Of a DNA stretch of 55,027 bases, positions 37,664-43,759 are shown piece by piece. The notes under the pieces were generated by a model. The model saw only the letters and a program-made list of their open reading frames with translations, was not told the DNA's origin and ran no database searches. Origin of the DNA: a virus. The stretch's first letter is position 1. Each line of letters opens with the position of its first letter. Made by a program: the position numbers and the translations under genes. Where the stretch lies: IMG/VR virus record IMGVR_UViG_3300030116_003984, positions 1 to 55,027 of that record. One strand, written 5' to 3'.

Positions 37664-39409
37664 ATGGCTAAAAAATTTAAAACCTGGAATAATAGCTCTT
37701 TTACAGTTGGCGCTCCAACAGCTCGTGGCGCTACTCCAAAAGCAGGAAGTTCGTATGCAACAAAATGGTTTGTTTGCTCTAGAACTCCCTCAAGAGCTTT
37801 AGAGTTAATATTAAAAACAGCCCTGCCTCATTATTATTTGGAGTCAGAGCAGCAAGGACAAAATTTTTCAGTTAACTCTTGGACTGAAGTTCTTCAAGAT
37901 TACTGGAGTAATATAGGTAAAGGAAAATGTCCCAGAATAAAAGACATACCTGGTTTTAAAACAGACTTAAATTTTTCTCAAGGTTTTAGTTTAACATTTC
38001 CAAACGCAACAAAACGTCATTTTAAAAATTCAGAAACTGGTAGCGGTGCTATTGTAAATTATTCTATACCTCCAAATGTTAGCGGATATGTAAATCCATC
38101 GACAGTAGATGTAGAGGTAATACCTGGAAGTTGGAATGGTAAATACTATGAATACAATGATACTATTCAGTTATCTCCTTCATGGACTTACCATGCTGCT
38201 AGGCAAACAGCACCAGTTCCAGATTATTGTTTGCCAGAGCCTGGAACAAATTTATTTAATGATGTTCATGTGTCAAAGCCTGCATTGTATAGTGATAACG
38301 GAACAGGTTATCCTTCTGTCGGTTGGAAGGGTAATTCAAATGCTAGTATGCATGAACATTTAATTAAACCGCAGTTTCAATCAGTTAGTTTCCCTTCAAA
38401 TTTATATAACTTTATAGGTTCAACTCCTTATGCAGGTGGAACAGCTTTTGGAGCTGATACCTGGAAAGCAAGCTTGCATGCTCAAACTTATTATACTGGT
38501 CAAGGAAGCTACAGATATGAAGCTAACGCAAACAACCCAGCATTATTTAGGCAGTTTGATGCCTTGAGTGGTGAAACAAATGCAACTTTAGTTGTTGATA
38601 CTAATGGAGGATTACAAGGGGGCGTCATGATAAAACATACTGCTCAATCTTTTGAACAAGCATTGATACCTACTAATTTAACCGACACTTGCAGTAATCA
38701 ACCAATCTTTAACCATAGTAATATTGTGCAATCTGCACAAAGTGCAGCTGGTAATTTGCAAGCTGCAGATGCATACCTTAGAGCTTTTGGTAAAGATGCT
38801 TTTAATATGGGATATAATACTATTGACGGAAATGAAAATGATGCATTATTTTCTATTGATGGTTTTCATGATGGAATATTTGAAGTAACTGTTCCTATAT
38901 GGTGGAATGACGGAAGTTCAGTACCTTTTATTAATAATCAGAATCTGACAATTAATGCTCAATCATCCAATCCTCTTTATGGATTTAAAAGTGGCAACAC
39001 TTTAGCAGGGGTTGGTGCAAACATCAATGCCTTAGTAGCTACTACAAATCCAAACAATGTATTGTTTGTTGAATCAACAATATTTGGCTACAATGACGGA
39101 GGCCCTTGGGGTAACTGCGGCTATCCATTTGGTAGCACGTTATTTGATAATAATACTACGAGACTTTTTACAGTAAACCCACAACCTATGGGGACTTTTA
39201 TGCAAGGCGGTGTGTTTAACCCAATGGATGAAGATTTTTTATTTGTTGCTGACAGCGCTACTGTTAACAAAGCTAAGTTAGATGATTTAGAAAATACATC
39301 TTGGTTTCCTACGCATACAGCTTGTAAAAACCTTACTCCTTGTAGAAAATGTACAGTTAACAGTCTTGGAGGAGACCGATTAGTTACTAAGCATAAGTAT
39401 ATAAGCTAA
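37664..39409 (+). CDS. Large protein of unknown function, possibly structural (581 aa)
   Basis: The sequence is Asn/Ser/Thr/Gly/Pro- and aromatic-rich without signal peptide or membrane segment, in the style of beta-rich virion proteins. It begins AKKFKTWNNSSFTVGAPTARG and ends with a small cysteine cluster (HTACKNLTPCRKCTVN). No family is recognised. It leads the operon that continues into the basic small proteins, with its stop codon overlapping the next ATG (TAATG). Confidence 0.5.
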   Translation: MAKKFKTWNNSSFTVGAPTARGATPKAGSSYATKWFVCSRTPSRALELILKTALPHYYLESEQQGQNFSVNSWTEVLQDYWSNIGKGKCPRIKDIPGFKTDLNFSQGFSLTFPNATKRHFKNSETGSGAIVNYSIPPNVSGYVNPSTVDVEVIPGSWNGKYYEYNDTIQLSPSWTYHAARQTAPVPDYCLPEPGTNLFNDVHVSKPALYSDNGTGYPSVGWKGNSNASMHEHLIKPQFQSVSFPSNLYNFIGSTPYAGGTAFGADTWKASLHAQTYYTGQGSYRYEANANNPALFRQFDALSGETNATLVVDTNGGLQGGVMIKHTAQSFEQALIPTNLTDTCSNQPIFNHSNIVQSAQSAAGNLQAADAYLRAFGKDAFNMGYNTIDGNENDALFSIDGFHDGIFEVTVPIWWNDGSSVPFINNQNLTINAQSSNPLYGFKSGNTLAGVGANINALVATTNPNNVLFVESTIFGYNDGGPWGNCGYPFGSTLFDNNTTRLFTVNPQPMGTFMQGGVFNPMDEDFLFVADSATVNKAKLDDLENTSWFPTHTACKNLTPCRKCTVNSLGGDRLVTKHKYIS

Positions 39410-39651
39410 TGCCTAAAAAAAGAGATTATAAAAAAGAATACAAAAAATTCCAAGCGTCTGATAGAGCAAAAAAAAGACGTGCGGCTTTAAATAAATATAA
39501 CCGTAAGAAAGGAACGTACGGTAATGGCGATGGACTTGACGCTTCTCATAGAGGTGGAAAGATTGTTGGTTTTGAAAAAGCTAGCAAAAATCGTGGAAGG
39601 ATTGAAAAATCTAGAAGAAAAGGTTCCAAACGTAGAACTACTAAAAAATAA
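39409..39651 (+). CDS. Basic protein, HNH-remnant-like phage family (80 aa)
   Basis: Nearly half the residues are Lys or Arg. The pattern RDYKKEYKKFQ, KKRRAALNKYNR, GDGLDASHRGG, SKNRGR is that of a widespread small phage family in which a 'GDGkDv.Hkdg ... N' centre resembles an HNH nuclease core. Here the centre is GDGLDASHRGG, so catalytic residues look incomplete. DNA or RNA binding is likely from charge. Confidence 0.6.
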   Translation: MPKKRDYKKEYKKFQASDRAKKRRAALNKYNRKKGTYGNGDGLDASHRGGKIVGFEKASKNRGRIEKSRRKGSKRRTTKK

Positions 39652-39655
39652 AATT

Positions 39656-39730
39656 ATGTACGGTAAAAAGAAAATGGGTAAGAAAAAGCCTATGAAGAAG
39701 AAAAAGAAAGTAATGAAGAAAAAGAAGTAA
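39656..39730 (+). CDS. Lys-rich micro-protein (24 aa)
   Basis: The reading frame MYGKKKMGKKKPMKKKKK... has about 16 lysines in 24 residues. I chose the ATG at 39656, which follows the upstream stop by AATT and so repeats a linker used elsewhere (TAA-AATT-ATG); a longer frame from 39524 would overlap the previous gene. It belongs to the run of basic proteins. Real translation is plausible but unproven. Confidence 0.45.
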   Translation: MYGKKKMGKKKPMKKKKKVMKKKK

Positions 39731-39732
39731 TT

Positions 39733-39930
39733 ATGGCATTTGTTAATAAAAATCTTCCTAAAAAACCAAGCTCAGGCCCTAGAATGGTAAAAGTTAGTCC
39801 TGGTGAAATGGGTCATGGTAACAGACCAAGACCAAGTAACATTATGCGTAACATTAATGTAATGCACGGGAACCAGCAAGTGTTTAATAAAAAAGTAAAT
39901 CCTGGCGGAGGGGACTGCGGTTGTGGCTAA
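39733..39930 (+). CDS. Small basic protein with Cys-Gly tail (65 aa)
   Basis: It is rich in Lys, Pro, Arg, Met and Asn, with a GGGDCGCG C-terminus. It begins two bases after the Lys-rich micro-protein and overlaps the next gene by eight bases. Function unknown; its charge and placement match the neighbouring nucleic-acid-binding candidates. Confidence 0.5.
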   Translation: MAFVNKNLPKKPSSGPRMVKVSPGEMGHGNRPRPSNIMRNINVMHGNQQVFNKKVNPGGGDCGCG

Positions 39931-40222
39931 GAAGTTAGACAAAAGCAAAATGGCATGCAATAAGCCTAGACGCTCTCCGAATCCAAAGAAGAAGAGAGTT
40001 GTCAAGGCTTGTGCTAATGGCCAGGAAAAAATTATTCACTACGGAGCTACGGGTTATGGTCACAATTACTCCGCTGCTGCACGTAAATCTTTCAAAGCAA
40101 GACACCGTTGTAGTTCTGCCAAGAATAAATTATCTGCTAGATATTGGGCTTGTAAAAATTTATGGGCTGGCTCTGGCGGTTCTAAAAAATCATCTCCGAA
40201 AGGACGTAAAGGAAAATACTAA
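39923..40222 (+). CDS. Conserved basic phage protein (99 aa)
   Basis: The signature KVVKAC-like start (KKKRVVKACANGQEKIIHYG), GYGHNYS, AARKSFKARHRCSSAKNK and LSARYWACKNLWAG is found in many marine phages. It is Lys/Arg-rich with conserved cysteines that might bind metal. Its exact function is unknown. The stop overlaps the next start as TAATG. Confidence 0.7.
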   Translation: MAKKLDKSKMACNKPRRSPNPKKKRVVKACANGQEKIIHYGATGYGHNYSAAARKSFKARHRCSSAKNKLSARYWACKNLWAGSGGSKKSSPKGRKGKY

Positions 40223-40380
40223 TGGCAAAGAAAAAGAAATCAAATAAAATCTGTCCTGCTGGTATAGCTTGGGCTAAGCGTACATTTGATAAGTATCCAA
40301 GTGCATACGCTAACTTAGCAGCTTCTAAGTACTGCAAAGACCCAAACTACGCTAAGGGTGCAAAAAGAAAGAAAAAGTAA
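40222..40380 (+). CDS. Small basic protein (52 aa)
   Basis: The frame MAKKKKSNKICPAGIAWAKR ... KYPSAYANLAASKYCKDPNY ... KRKKK is bounded by TAATG overlaps at both ends. It has two Cys residues, a central helix and Lys-rich termini; the pattern 'iCp.G..wak..f..yPSAyAn.~askyC' is known from small phage proteins. Function unknown. Confidence 0.65.
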   Translation: MAKKKKSNKICPAGIAWAKRTFDKYPSAYANLAASKYCKDPNYAKGAKRKKK

Positions 40381-40505
40381 TGGATAAAGCAAAACTAAAA
40401 AAGATTGCAGGTGAGCTAAGAAAAGCTTCTGCAATGCATAAATCACAAGCGGTGCGTATTGATAAAATGTTAAAGTCAATGACACCTAAAAAAAAGAAAA
40501 AGTAA
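40380..40505 (+). CDS. Small basic helical protein (41 aa)
   Basis: The peptide MDKAKLKKIAGELRKASAMH ... IDKMLKSMTPKKKKK forms one likely amphipathic helix followed by a poly-Lys end. TAATG overlaps join it to both neighbours, which strongly supports translation in spite of its size. Confidence 0.6.
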   Translation: MDKAKLKKIAGELRKASAMHKSQAVRIDKMLKSMTPKKKKK

Positions 40506-40633
40506 TGGCTAAAAAAATGACACCAGCTCAAAAGCGTATTGCAAAAGCAGCACCACCATTTAACAAGATTACAGCTGCAGACTTTAGAGCACTAAAGAGA
40601 AACGGTGGTAAAAAGAAAAAAGGTAGAAAGTAA
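40505..40633 (+). CDS. Small basic protein (42 aa)
   Basis: The peptide MAKKMTPAQKRIAKAAPPFN ... FRALKRNGGKKKKGRK resembles the common short phage form 'tpaqkki.kaap.~nkIt..Dfk.Lr'. It is bounded by TAATG overlaps. Nucleic-acid binding is inferred from charge. Confidence 0.6.
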   Translation: MAKKMTPAQKRIAKAAPPFNKITAADFRALKRNGGKKKKGRK

Positions 40634-40878
40634 TGGGTGAATTAAAGAAATGGCTTAAACAAAAGTGGGTTCGTATAGGTACTGATGGCTCAATCAAGGG
40701 TGAATGCGGTACAAGTAAGAATAAAAAAAATCCAGACAGATGTTTGCCATTATCCAAGGCTAGAAGCCTATCAAAAGCAGAACGAGCTAAGACTGCTAGA
40801 AAAAAGAAAGCTGCAGGTAGCAAAGGAAAACAGTTTGTTGCCAATACAAAAAAAGCTAAAGTGCGTTCAAAGAAATAA
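40633..40878 (+). CDS. DUF5872-like basic phage protein (81 aa)
   Basis: The opening MGELKKWLKQKWVRIGTDGS, the central GECGTSKNKKNPDRCLPLSKA and the Lys/Ala C-terminus match a small protein family widespread in marine viruses (I recall it as DUF5872). Two cysteines flank the NPDRC motif. It ends the basic-protein operon, just before the inverted-repeat array. Confidence 0.7.
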   Translation: MGELKKWLKQKWVRIGTDGSIKGECGTSKNKKNPDRCLPLSKARSLSKAERAKTARKKKAAGSKGKQFVANTKKAKVRSKK

Positions 40879-40893
40879 TAAGCGTAACCACGC

Positions 40894-40952
40894 TACACTT
40901 GTAGTGTAACCACATTACACTTGTAGTGTACTCTCATTACACTTATATTGCA
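40894..40952. repeat. Three inverted repeats spaced by 22 bp
   Basis: TACACT-TGT-AGTGTA occurs at 40894-40908 and again at 40916-40930, with a decayed third copy at 40938-40952 (TACACTTATATTGCA). The period is exactly 22 bp, about two helical turns, placing all copies on one face of the DNA. The first copies are also preceded by TAACCACG/TAACCACA, so the unit is longer than the palindrome. This arrangement fits an operator array or origin iterons. Confidence 0.75.
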
Positions 40953-41049
40953 CTACTTCAAGGTTAATACACTTACCCCCAGTGTGTTAGCCTTTTTTAA
41001 TGCCTATATATACCTTTATAATGTTTAGTGTCTTGCTAGTATATATGAC

Positions 41050-41830
41050 GCACATATGTTTGGGGTGGGGGTTTATGCATGCGTACGTACACTTACATTG
41101 CAATACCCAAACCGAATATCCCAACGGGGTGGGGTCTTATCTAGTCAGCGCTAGTTATCTTTCTCTAGTGGGAACTCGTGCGCTCCGTGGCCACCCCCTA
41201 GCGCCCTCGGTGGCTCTATCTAGTGGCCTCTAGTGGCTTATCTGTCGCCCTCGATAGGTTTCTAGTGGTTGGCGCAAGTGTTTTTATGTGCGCTAACCCC
41301 TACGCCCTATCTAGTATATTACAGAGTTTAACCTAGACAGCCCCCTAAAATTGTTTTGTGTACCCCCCTTTCTTCTCTAGTAATTTGGTGATTACGATTT
41401 GTTTTTGTGTGTTTGAGGTGTCGACAGCAAACGAGCAACAGACACGAGGCAAACGCCTCACCCACATATTGCGATACAGGTGTAACACGAGAGTGCAACA
41501 CATATGAGTTCAAGCGGTTGCAATACCGCCTAATACCCTCGGAGCATCTAGTAAGCAAGTTTGATTCACAAGCGTAACCATTGGGGGCGGTACGAGGGTT
41601 GGAAACCTCGGCTAAATTCTGGTAAGAGCAAGAATACCTTTGATTTCTGATAGCTTTAAGGTATAGGTGTAAGCTATCCCTACCGACAACACGGGAGGAC
41701 ACTCTTTCGAGGGAGTGTGTAATATGTGTTCTAGGTGGACTAGAACGACTACGAGTAATTCATTCGTGCTAGAGACCATTATGGTTGACGTATCTAGCTA
41801 CTCGAGGGGAGCAATACCCCTGTCCACTAC
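41050..41830 (+). ncRNA. Candidate large structured noncoding RNA
   Basis: About 970 bp (40879-41851) hold no plausible gene, are clearly more GC-rich than the surroundings, and contain many exact complementary pairs. Examples: 41058-41064/41106-41112 (7 bp); 41267-41276/41289-41298 (10 bp) enclosed by 41253-41258/41306-41311; 41446-41450/41455-41459; 41514-41518/41525-41529; 41699-41704/41713-41718; 41728-41734/41740-41746 (7 bp); 41751-41756/41762-41767; 41805-41809/41817-41821. ATACCTT (41634-41640) with AAGGTAT (41658-41664) crosses GATAGCTT (41649-41656) with AAGCTATC (41671-41678), an H-type pseudoknot. The strand is inferred from flanking plus-strand genes. It does not match tmRNA, RNase P or a group I core that I can recognise; large phage RNAs such as GOLLD or ROOL are comparable in size only. 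The 5' boundary is uncertain. Confidence 0.65.
41164..41268 (+). repeat. Four copies of TCTAGTGG
   Basis: The octamer starts at 41164, 41219, 41229 and 41261, within a 210-bp stretch that has nine CTAG tetramers in total. CTAG is usually rare in bacterial and phage DNA. The copies lie inside the candidate structured RNA and could be RNA structural elements or protein-binding sites. Confidence 0.7.
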
Positions 41831-41851
41831 TAACTTAAATTTATTTCAATC

Positions 41852-42064
41852 ATGACAAATCAAGTATTATCATTCGACTTAGACCTAGTAAACGAGGCAG
41901 TTCAACTAGGTGTGAACAAGAGAATAATCAACAACTACCGAGTAAACCCTGAGTTCCAAGAGGCTATGGAGCTAGAGGAGGCTATCGAGGAGCAAAGATA
42001 CTCCCTAGCGTATGCTTACAGCATCTCTAGGTTTGCCGTAGAGAAGACAGAGGTGTCTTGCTAG
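41852..42064 (+). CDS. Small protein of unknown function (70 aa)
   Basis: A helical, acidic protein: MTNQVLSFDLDLVNEAVQLG, later EFQEAMELEEAIEEQRYSLA. No family recognised. It is the only gene between the candidate structured RNA and the hammerhead ribozyme: its TAG stop at 42062-42064 is followed at once by the first ribozyme base. A leader of AAATTTATTTCAATC precedes the ATG. Confidence 0.55.
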   Translation: MTNQVLSFDLDLVNEAVQLGVNKRIINNYRVNPEFQEAMELEEAIEEQRYSLAYAYSISRFAVEKTEVSC

Positions 42065-42173
42065 AGTTACACTGATGAGGCCTCAAAGGTCGAAACACTA
42101 GAGAATATCAATAGGCGACCTAGCCGAAGCTACTCGACTAAAGTGATGAGATATTACTCTAGTGTCTGTAACT
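42065..42173 (+). ncRNA. Type I hammerhead ribozyme
   Basis: All parts are present. Stem I: 42065-42071 with 42167-42173 (7 bp, perfect). CUGAUGA core: 42072-42078. Stem II: 42079-42082 with 42088-42091, loop UCAAA. GAAA core: 42092-42095. Stem III: A42095-U42165 and 42096-42103 with 42157-42164 (9 bp), extended after one bulged A by 42104-42109 with 42150-42155 (6 bp); the remaining loop contains a TAGC-CGAA-GCTA hairpin (42121-42132). The cleavage triplet is GUC, with the cut after C42166. Because the RNA enters and leaves through stem I it is type I. Cleavage would leave a 5'-OH at 42167, 25 nt upstream of the ATG at 42192, separating the transcript of the 70-residue gene from the next gene. 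Confidence 0.94.
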
Positions 42174-42191
42174 AACAAAATTTATATCACT

Positions 42192-42509
42192 ATGGATTAC
42201 GCATTCTCAACAATTTCAACACTCAAGCACCTAGAAGGGATGTTTTGGGAGGACTGCAAAATAAATTTAGATACTTTTGGGTTTATTACATCTAGACATA
42301 GGGGAGAGTTAATTGAACTCCACTGGCATAGCGCAGGTAAACAAAAGTCCTTTTCAGATTTAATCAAGAGTATCGAGAACCTTCGTGTACTTTCTTACAT
42401 CAAGGAACTAAACTGCGTATGGAAAGCCGAACAAGGATGGTTTGATATAAGCATAAAGGTAGAGATTGAGGAAGGATACACCTATGATGTTTCAATTACA
42501 TTACACTAG
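42192..42509 (+). CDS. Small protein of unknown function downstream of the ribozyme (105 aa)
   Basis: The ATG at 42192 (MDYAFSTISTLKHLEGMFWE) is preferred over an in-frame GTG at 42162, which lies inside ribozyme stem III. The protein is alpha/beta with a LIELHWHSAGKQKSF strand and a C-terminal VEIEEGYTYDVSITLH; no family recognised. Its mRNA would begin with the 25-nt 3' product of hammerhead cleavage. Confidence 0.6.
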   Translation: MDYAFSTISTLKHLEGMFWEDCKINLDTFGFITSRHRGELIELHWHSAGKQKSFSDLIKSIENLRVLSYIKELNCVWKAEQGWFDISIKVEIEEGYTYDVSITLH

Positions 42510-42513
42510 AACT

Positions 42514-42843
42514 ATGAAGAAGATAATCCTAGGAGTATTGAGCGTAGCTTTGCTATGCTCTTGCTCCAAAGATGAGTATGAGGTTTCTCCTACTTATCTA
42601 GAACAACAGCTATCTGTCGAAGGCGACTACATTACATACTATGTAATCAACGCTAAAGATATGGTAAGCGAAACCCTAGTGGCTACATACGAAGGTGTCG
42701 AGTACACTACTGATGATATGCCTAGGAATAACGGAGAGATATTTATCTTTCCCATAACATACCCTAACCTAGCAGTAACGCTAGATAGTAACATACCAAA
42801 AGAACAAATAACATTTACCCTAGGTGGTAAACAAATTAACTAG
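42514..42843 (+). CDS. Phage-encoded lipoprotein (109 aa)
   Basis: From the ATG at 42514 the protein starts with a lipoprotein signal peptide, MKKIILGVLSVALLCSC, with a lipobox L-C-S-C and lipidated Cys17, followed by SKDEYE, an acidic stretch of the kind that can direct Bacteroidetes lipoproteins to the outer surface. The rest is beta-rich (residues 30-109). A longer frame from 42466 would add an unlikely N-terminus and overlap the previous gene. Early phage lipoproteins in other phages often block superinfection by masking receptors; that is possible but not shown here. Confidence 0.7.
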   Translation: MKKIILGVLSVALLCSCSKDEYEVSPTYLEQQLSVEGDYITYYVINAKDMVSETLVATYEGVEYTTDDMPRNNGEIFIFPITYPNLAVTLDSNIPKEQITFTLGGKQIN

Positions 42844-42845
42844 AT

Positions 42846-43166
42846 ATGATAAGATATGAACTTTACTTTGCCTTAGGTGGCAAACACACGGACAATGCAG
42901 AACAAGTAAACTTGGAGAAGGTACTAGAATTAGTATGCGATACCTTTGGTGGCTATTCACTACAAAAGATACAAGGTGGGTGGAAACATTATACGGGTAA
43001 CGCTTGGGTAATGTTAGAAGAAGATAGCTACCGACTAACAATCTTTACATATAGTGTAAAACCAGATAAGCATAAGCTATCCCTATTATGCGACTACATC
43101 AAAACAAACTTTCAACAAGAGGAGGTTATGTACACTGAAGAAGAAGTAAAGGTAGTAAGGATATGA
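42846..43166 (+). CDS. Small alpha/beta protein of unknown function (106 aa)
   Basis: It begins MIRYELYFALGGKHTDNAEQ and contains LEKVLELVCDTFGGYSLQKI and a GGWKHYTG turn, a ferredoxin-like pattern somewhat like DUF3574 proteins. That resemblance is weak. Its TGA overlaps the next ATG (ATGA). Confidence 0.5.
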   Translation: MIRYELYFALGGKHTDNAEQVNLEKVLELVCDTFGGYSLQKIQGGWKHYTGNAWVMLEEDSYRLTIFTYSVKPDKHKLSLLCDYIKTNFQQEEVMYTEEEVKVVRI

Positions 43167-43246
43167 CACCGATAGACCTAGCAGTTTACCTAACGATATA
43201 CTACTTTGTAGTATTTTTGCTAAGATATATTAAACAAGAAAAATAA
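43163..43246 (+). CDS. Single-span membrane micro-protein (27 aa)
   Basis: The frame encodes MTPIDLAVYLTIYYFVVFLL followed by RYIKQEK: one hydrophobic segment with a positive cytoplasmic end. It starts by an ATGA overlap with the upstream gene and ends in the TAA-AATT-ATG linker, which supports translation. It may modulate a host membrane protein; function unknown. Confidence 0.5.
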   Translation: MTPIDLAVYLTIYYFVVFLLRYIKQEK

Positions 43247-43250
43247 AATT

Positions 43251-43355
43251 ATGGTAAAAAAATGTAGTATATGTAGGGCAAAATTTATACCTACAAACAA
43301 AAATGCAGAGACAAGACAATGTTGTAAAAAATGTATAAAAGAATTTAATAAATAA
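43251..43355 (+). CDS. Zinc-finger micro-protein (34 aa)
   Basis: The sequence has two cysteine pairs: MVKKCSICRAKFIPTN with C5 and C8, then RQCCKKC with C24, C25 and C28, a layout suited to binding one zinc ion. It is flanked on both sides by the TAA-AATT-ATG linker. Confidence 0.55.
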   Translation: MVKKCSICRAKFIPTNKNAETRQCCKKCIKEFNK

Positions 43356-43359
43356 AATT

Positions 43360-43503
43360 ATGAAAAAAGATATAAATTTTTATAGAGAATGCTTGATAAG
43401 AGAATTAAGAAAACCTCTCAATAAACAAGATTTTATGTATATGAGATTTTTAGATGAAAAGATATACAAATTAAAAGAAAAAGAACTAACTAAAATTAAA
43501 TAA
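43360..43503 (+). CDS. Small basic protein of unknown function (47 aa)
   Basis: The frame encodes MKKDINFYRECLIRELRKPL and a Lys/Glu-rich C-terminal helix. Start and stop sit in conserved TAA-AATT-ATG linkers. No family recognised. Confidence 0.5.
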   Translation: MKKDINFYRECLIRELRKPLNKQDFMYMRFLDEKIYKLKEKELTKIK

Positions 43504-43507
43504 AATT

Positions 43508-43759
43508 ATGGACAAACACGATTACATAGATATATACGACTTGACCGAGAAGATTACAAGAGCAATACTAATGGGACAAGAGGCGTATGTAATAAACAAT
43601 GGCAAGATGAACTCACATGTACTAGATTTGCCTACACCACAAACATCAGGTACTTGGACACAAAGAGAGTCATACGCTAGAATGAAAGCACAAGTATTGG
43701 TAGATAGATACAATAAAATGCAAACACAAATTTACAATAATGAAAGCAAAGAAAACTAA
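43508..43759 (+). CDS. Small protein of unknown function (83 aa)
   Basis: It begins MDKHDYIDIYDLTEKITRAI and is hydrophilic throughout. It overlaps the following membrane micro-protein by 20 bases. No family recognised. Confidence 0.5.
   Translation: MDKHDYIDIYDLTEKITRAILMGQEAYVINNGKMNSHVLDLPTPQTSGTWTQRESYARMKAQVLVDRYNKMQTQIYNNESKEN

Noticed and set aside
39524-39730. 68-aa frame ending in the Lys-rich micro-protein
   Set aside because: Its first 44 codons overlap the 80-aa basic gene in another frame; the internal ATG at 39656 after a TAA-AATT-ATG linker is more likely.
41580-41620. tRNA-like arm (GGTTGGAAACC) in the structured region
   Set aside because: The loop does not match TTCGA/TTCAA, and no acceptor, D or anticodon arm fits around it.
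41328-41702. Minus-strand 124-aa reading frame in the gene-free region
   Set aside because: Its composition (Cys/Arg/Ser/His-rich) is unlike any neighbour, it opposes the flanking genes, and it overlaps a dense set of exact hairpins that explain the sequence better.
41400-41830. Group I or II intron in the structured region
   Set aside because: I found no convincing P3-P7-P8 core, no domain V-like hairpin, no split host gene and no homing endonuclease frame; the pseudoknot alone is not enough.
42162-42191. GTG start for the gene after the ribozyme
   Set aside because: It would lie inside ribozyme stem III and across the cleavage site; the ATG at 42192 gives a clean start downstream of the cut.
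42466-42513. Longer start for the lipoprotein gene
   Set aside because: The extra 16 residues would bury the lipoprotein signal peptide and overlap the preceding gene.
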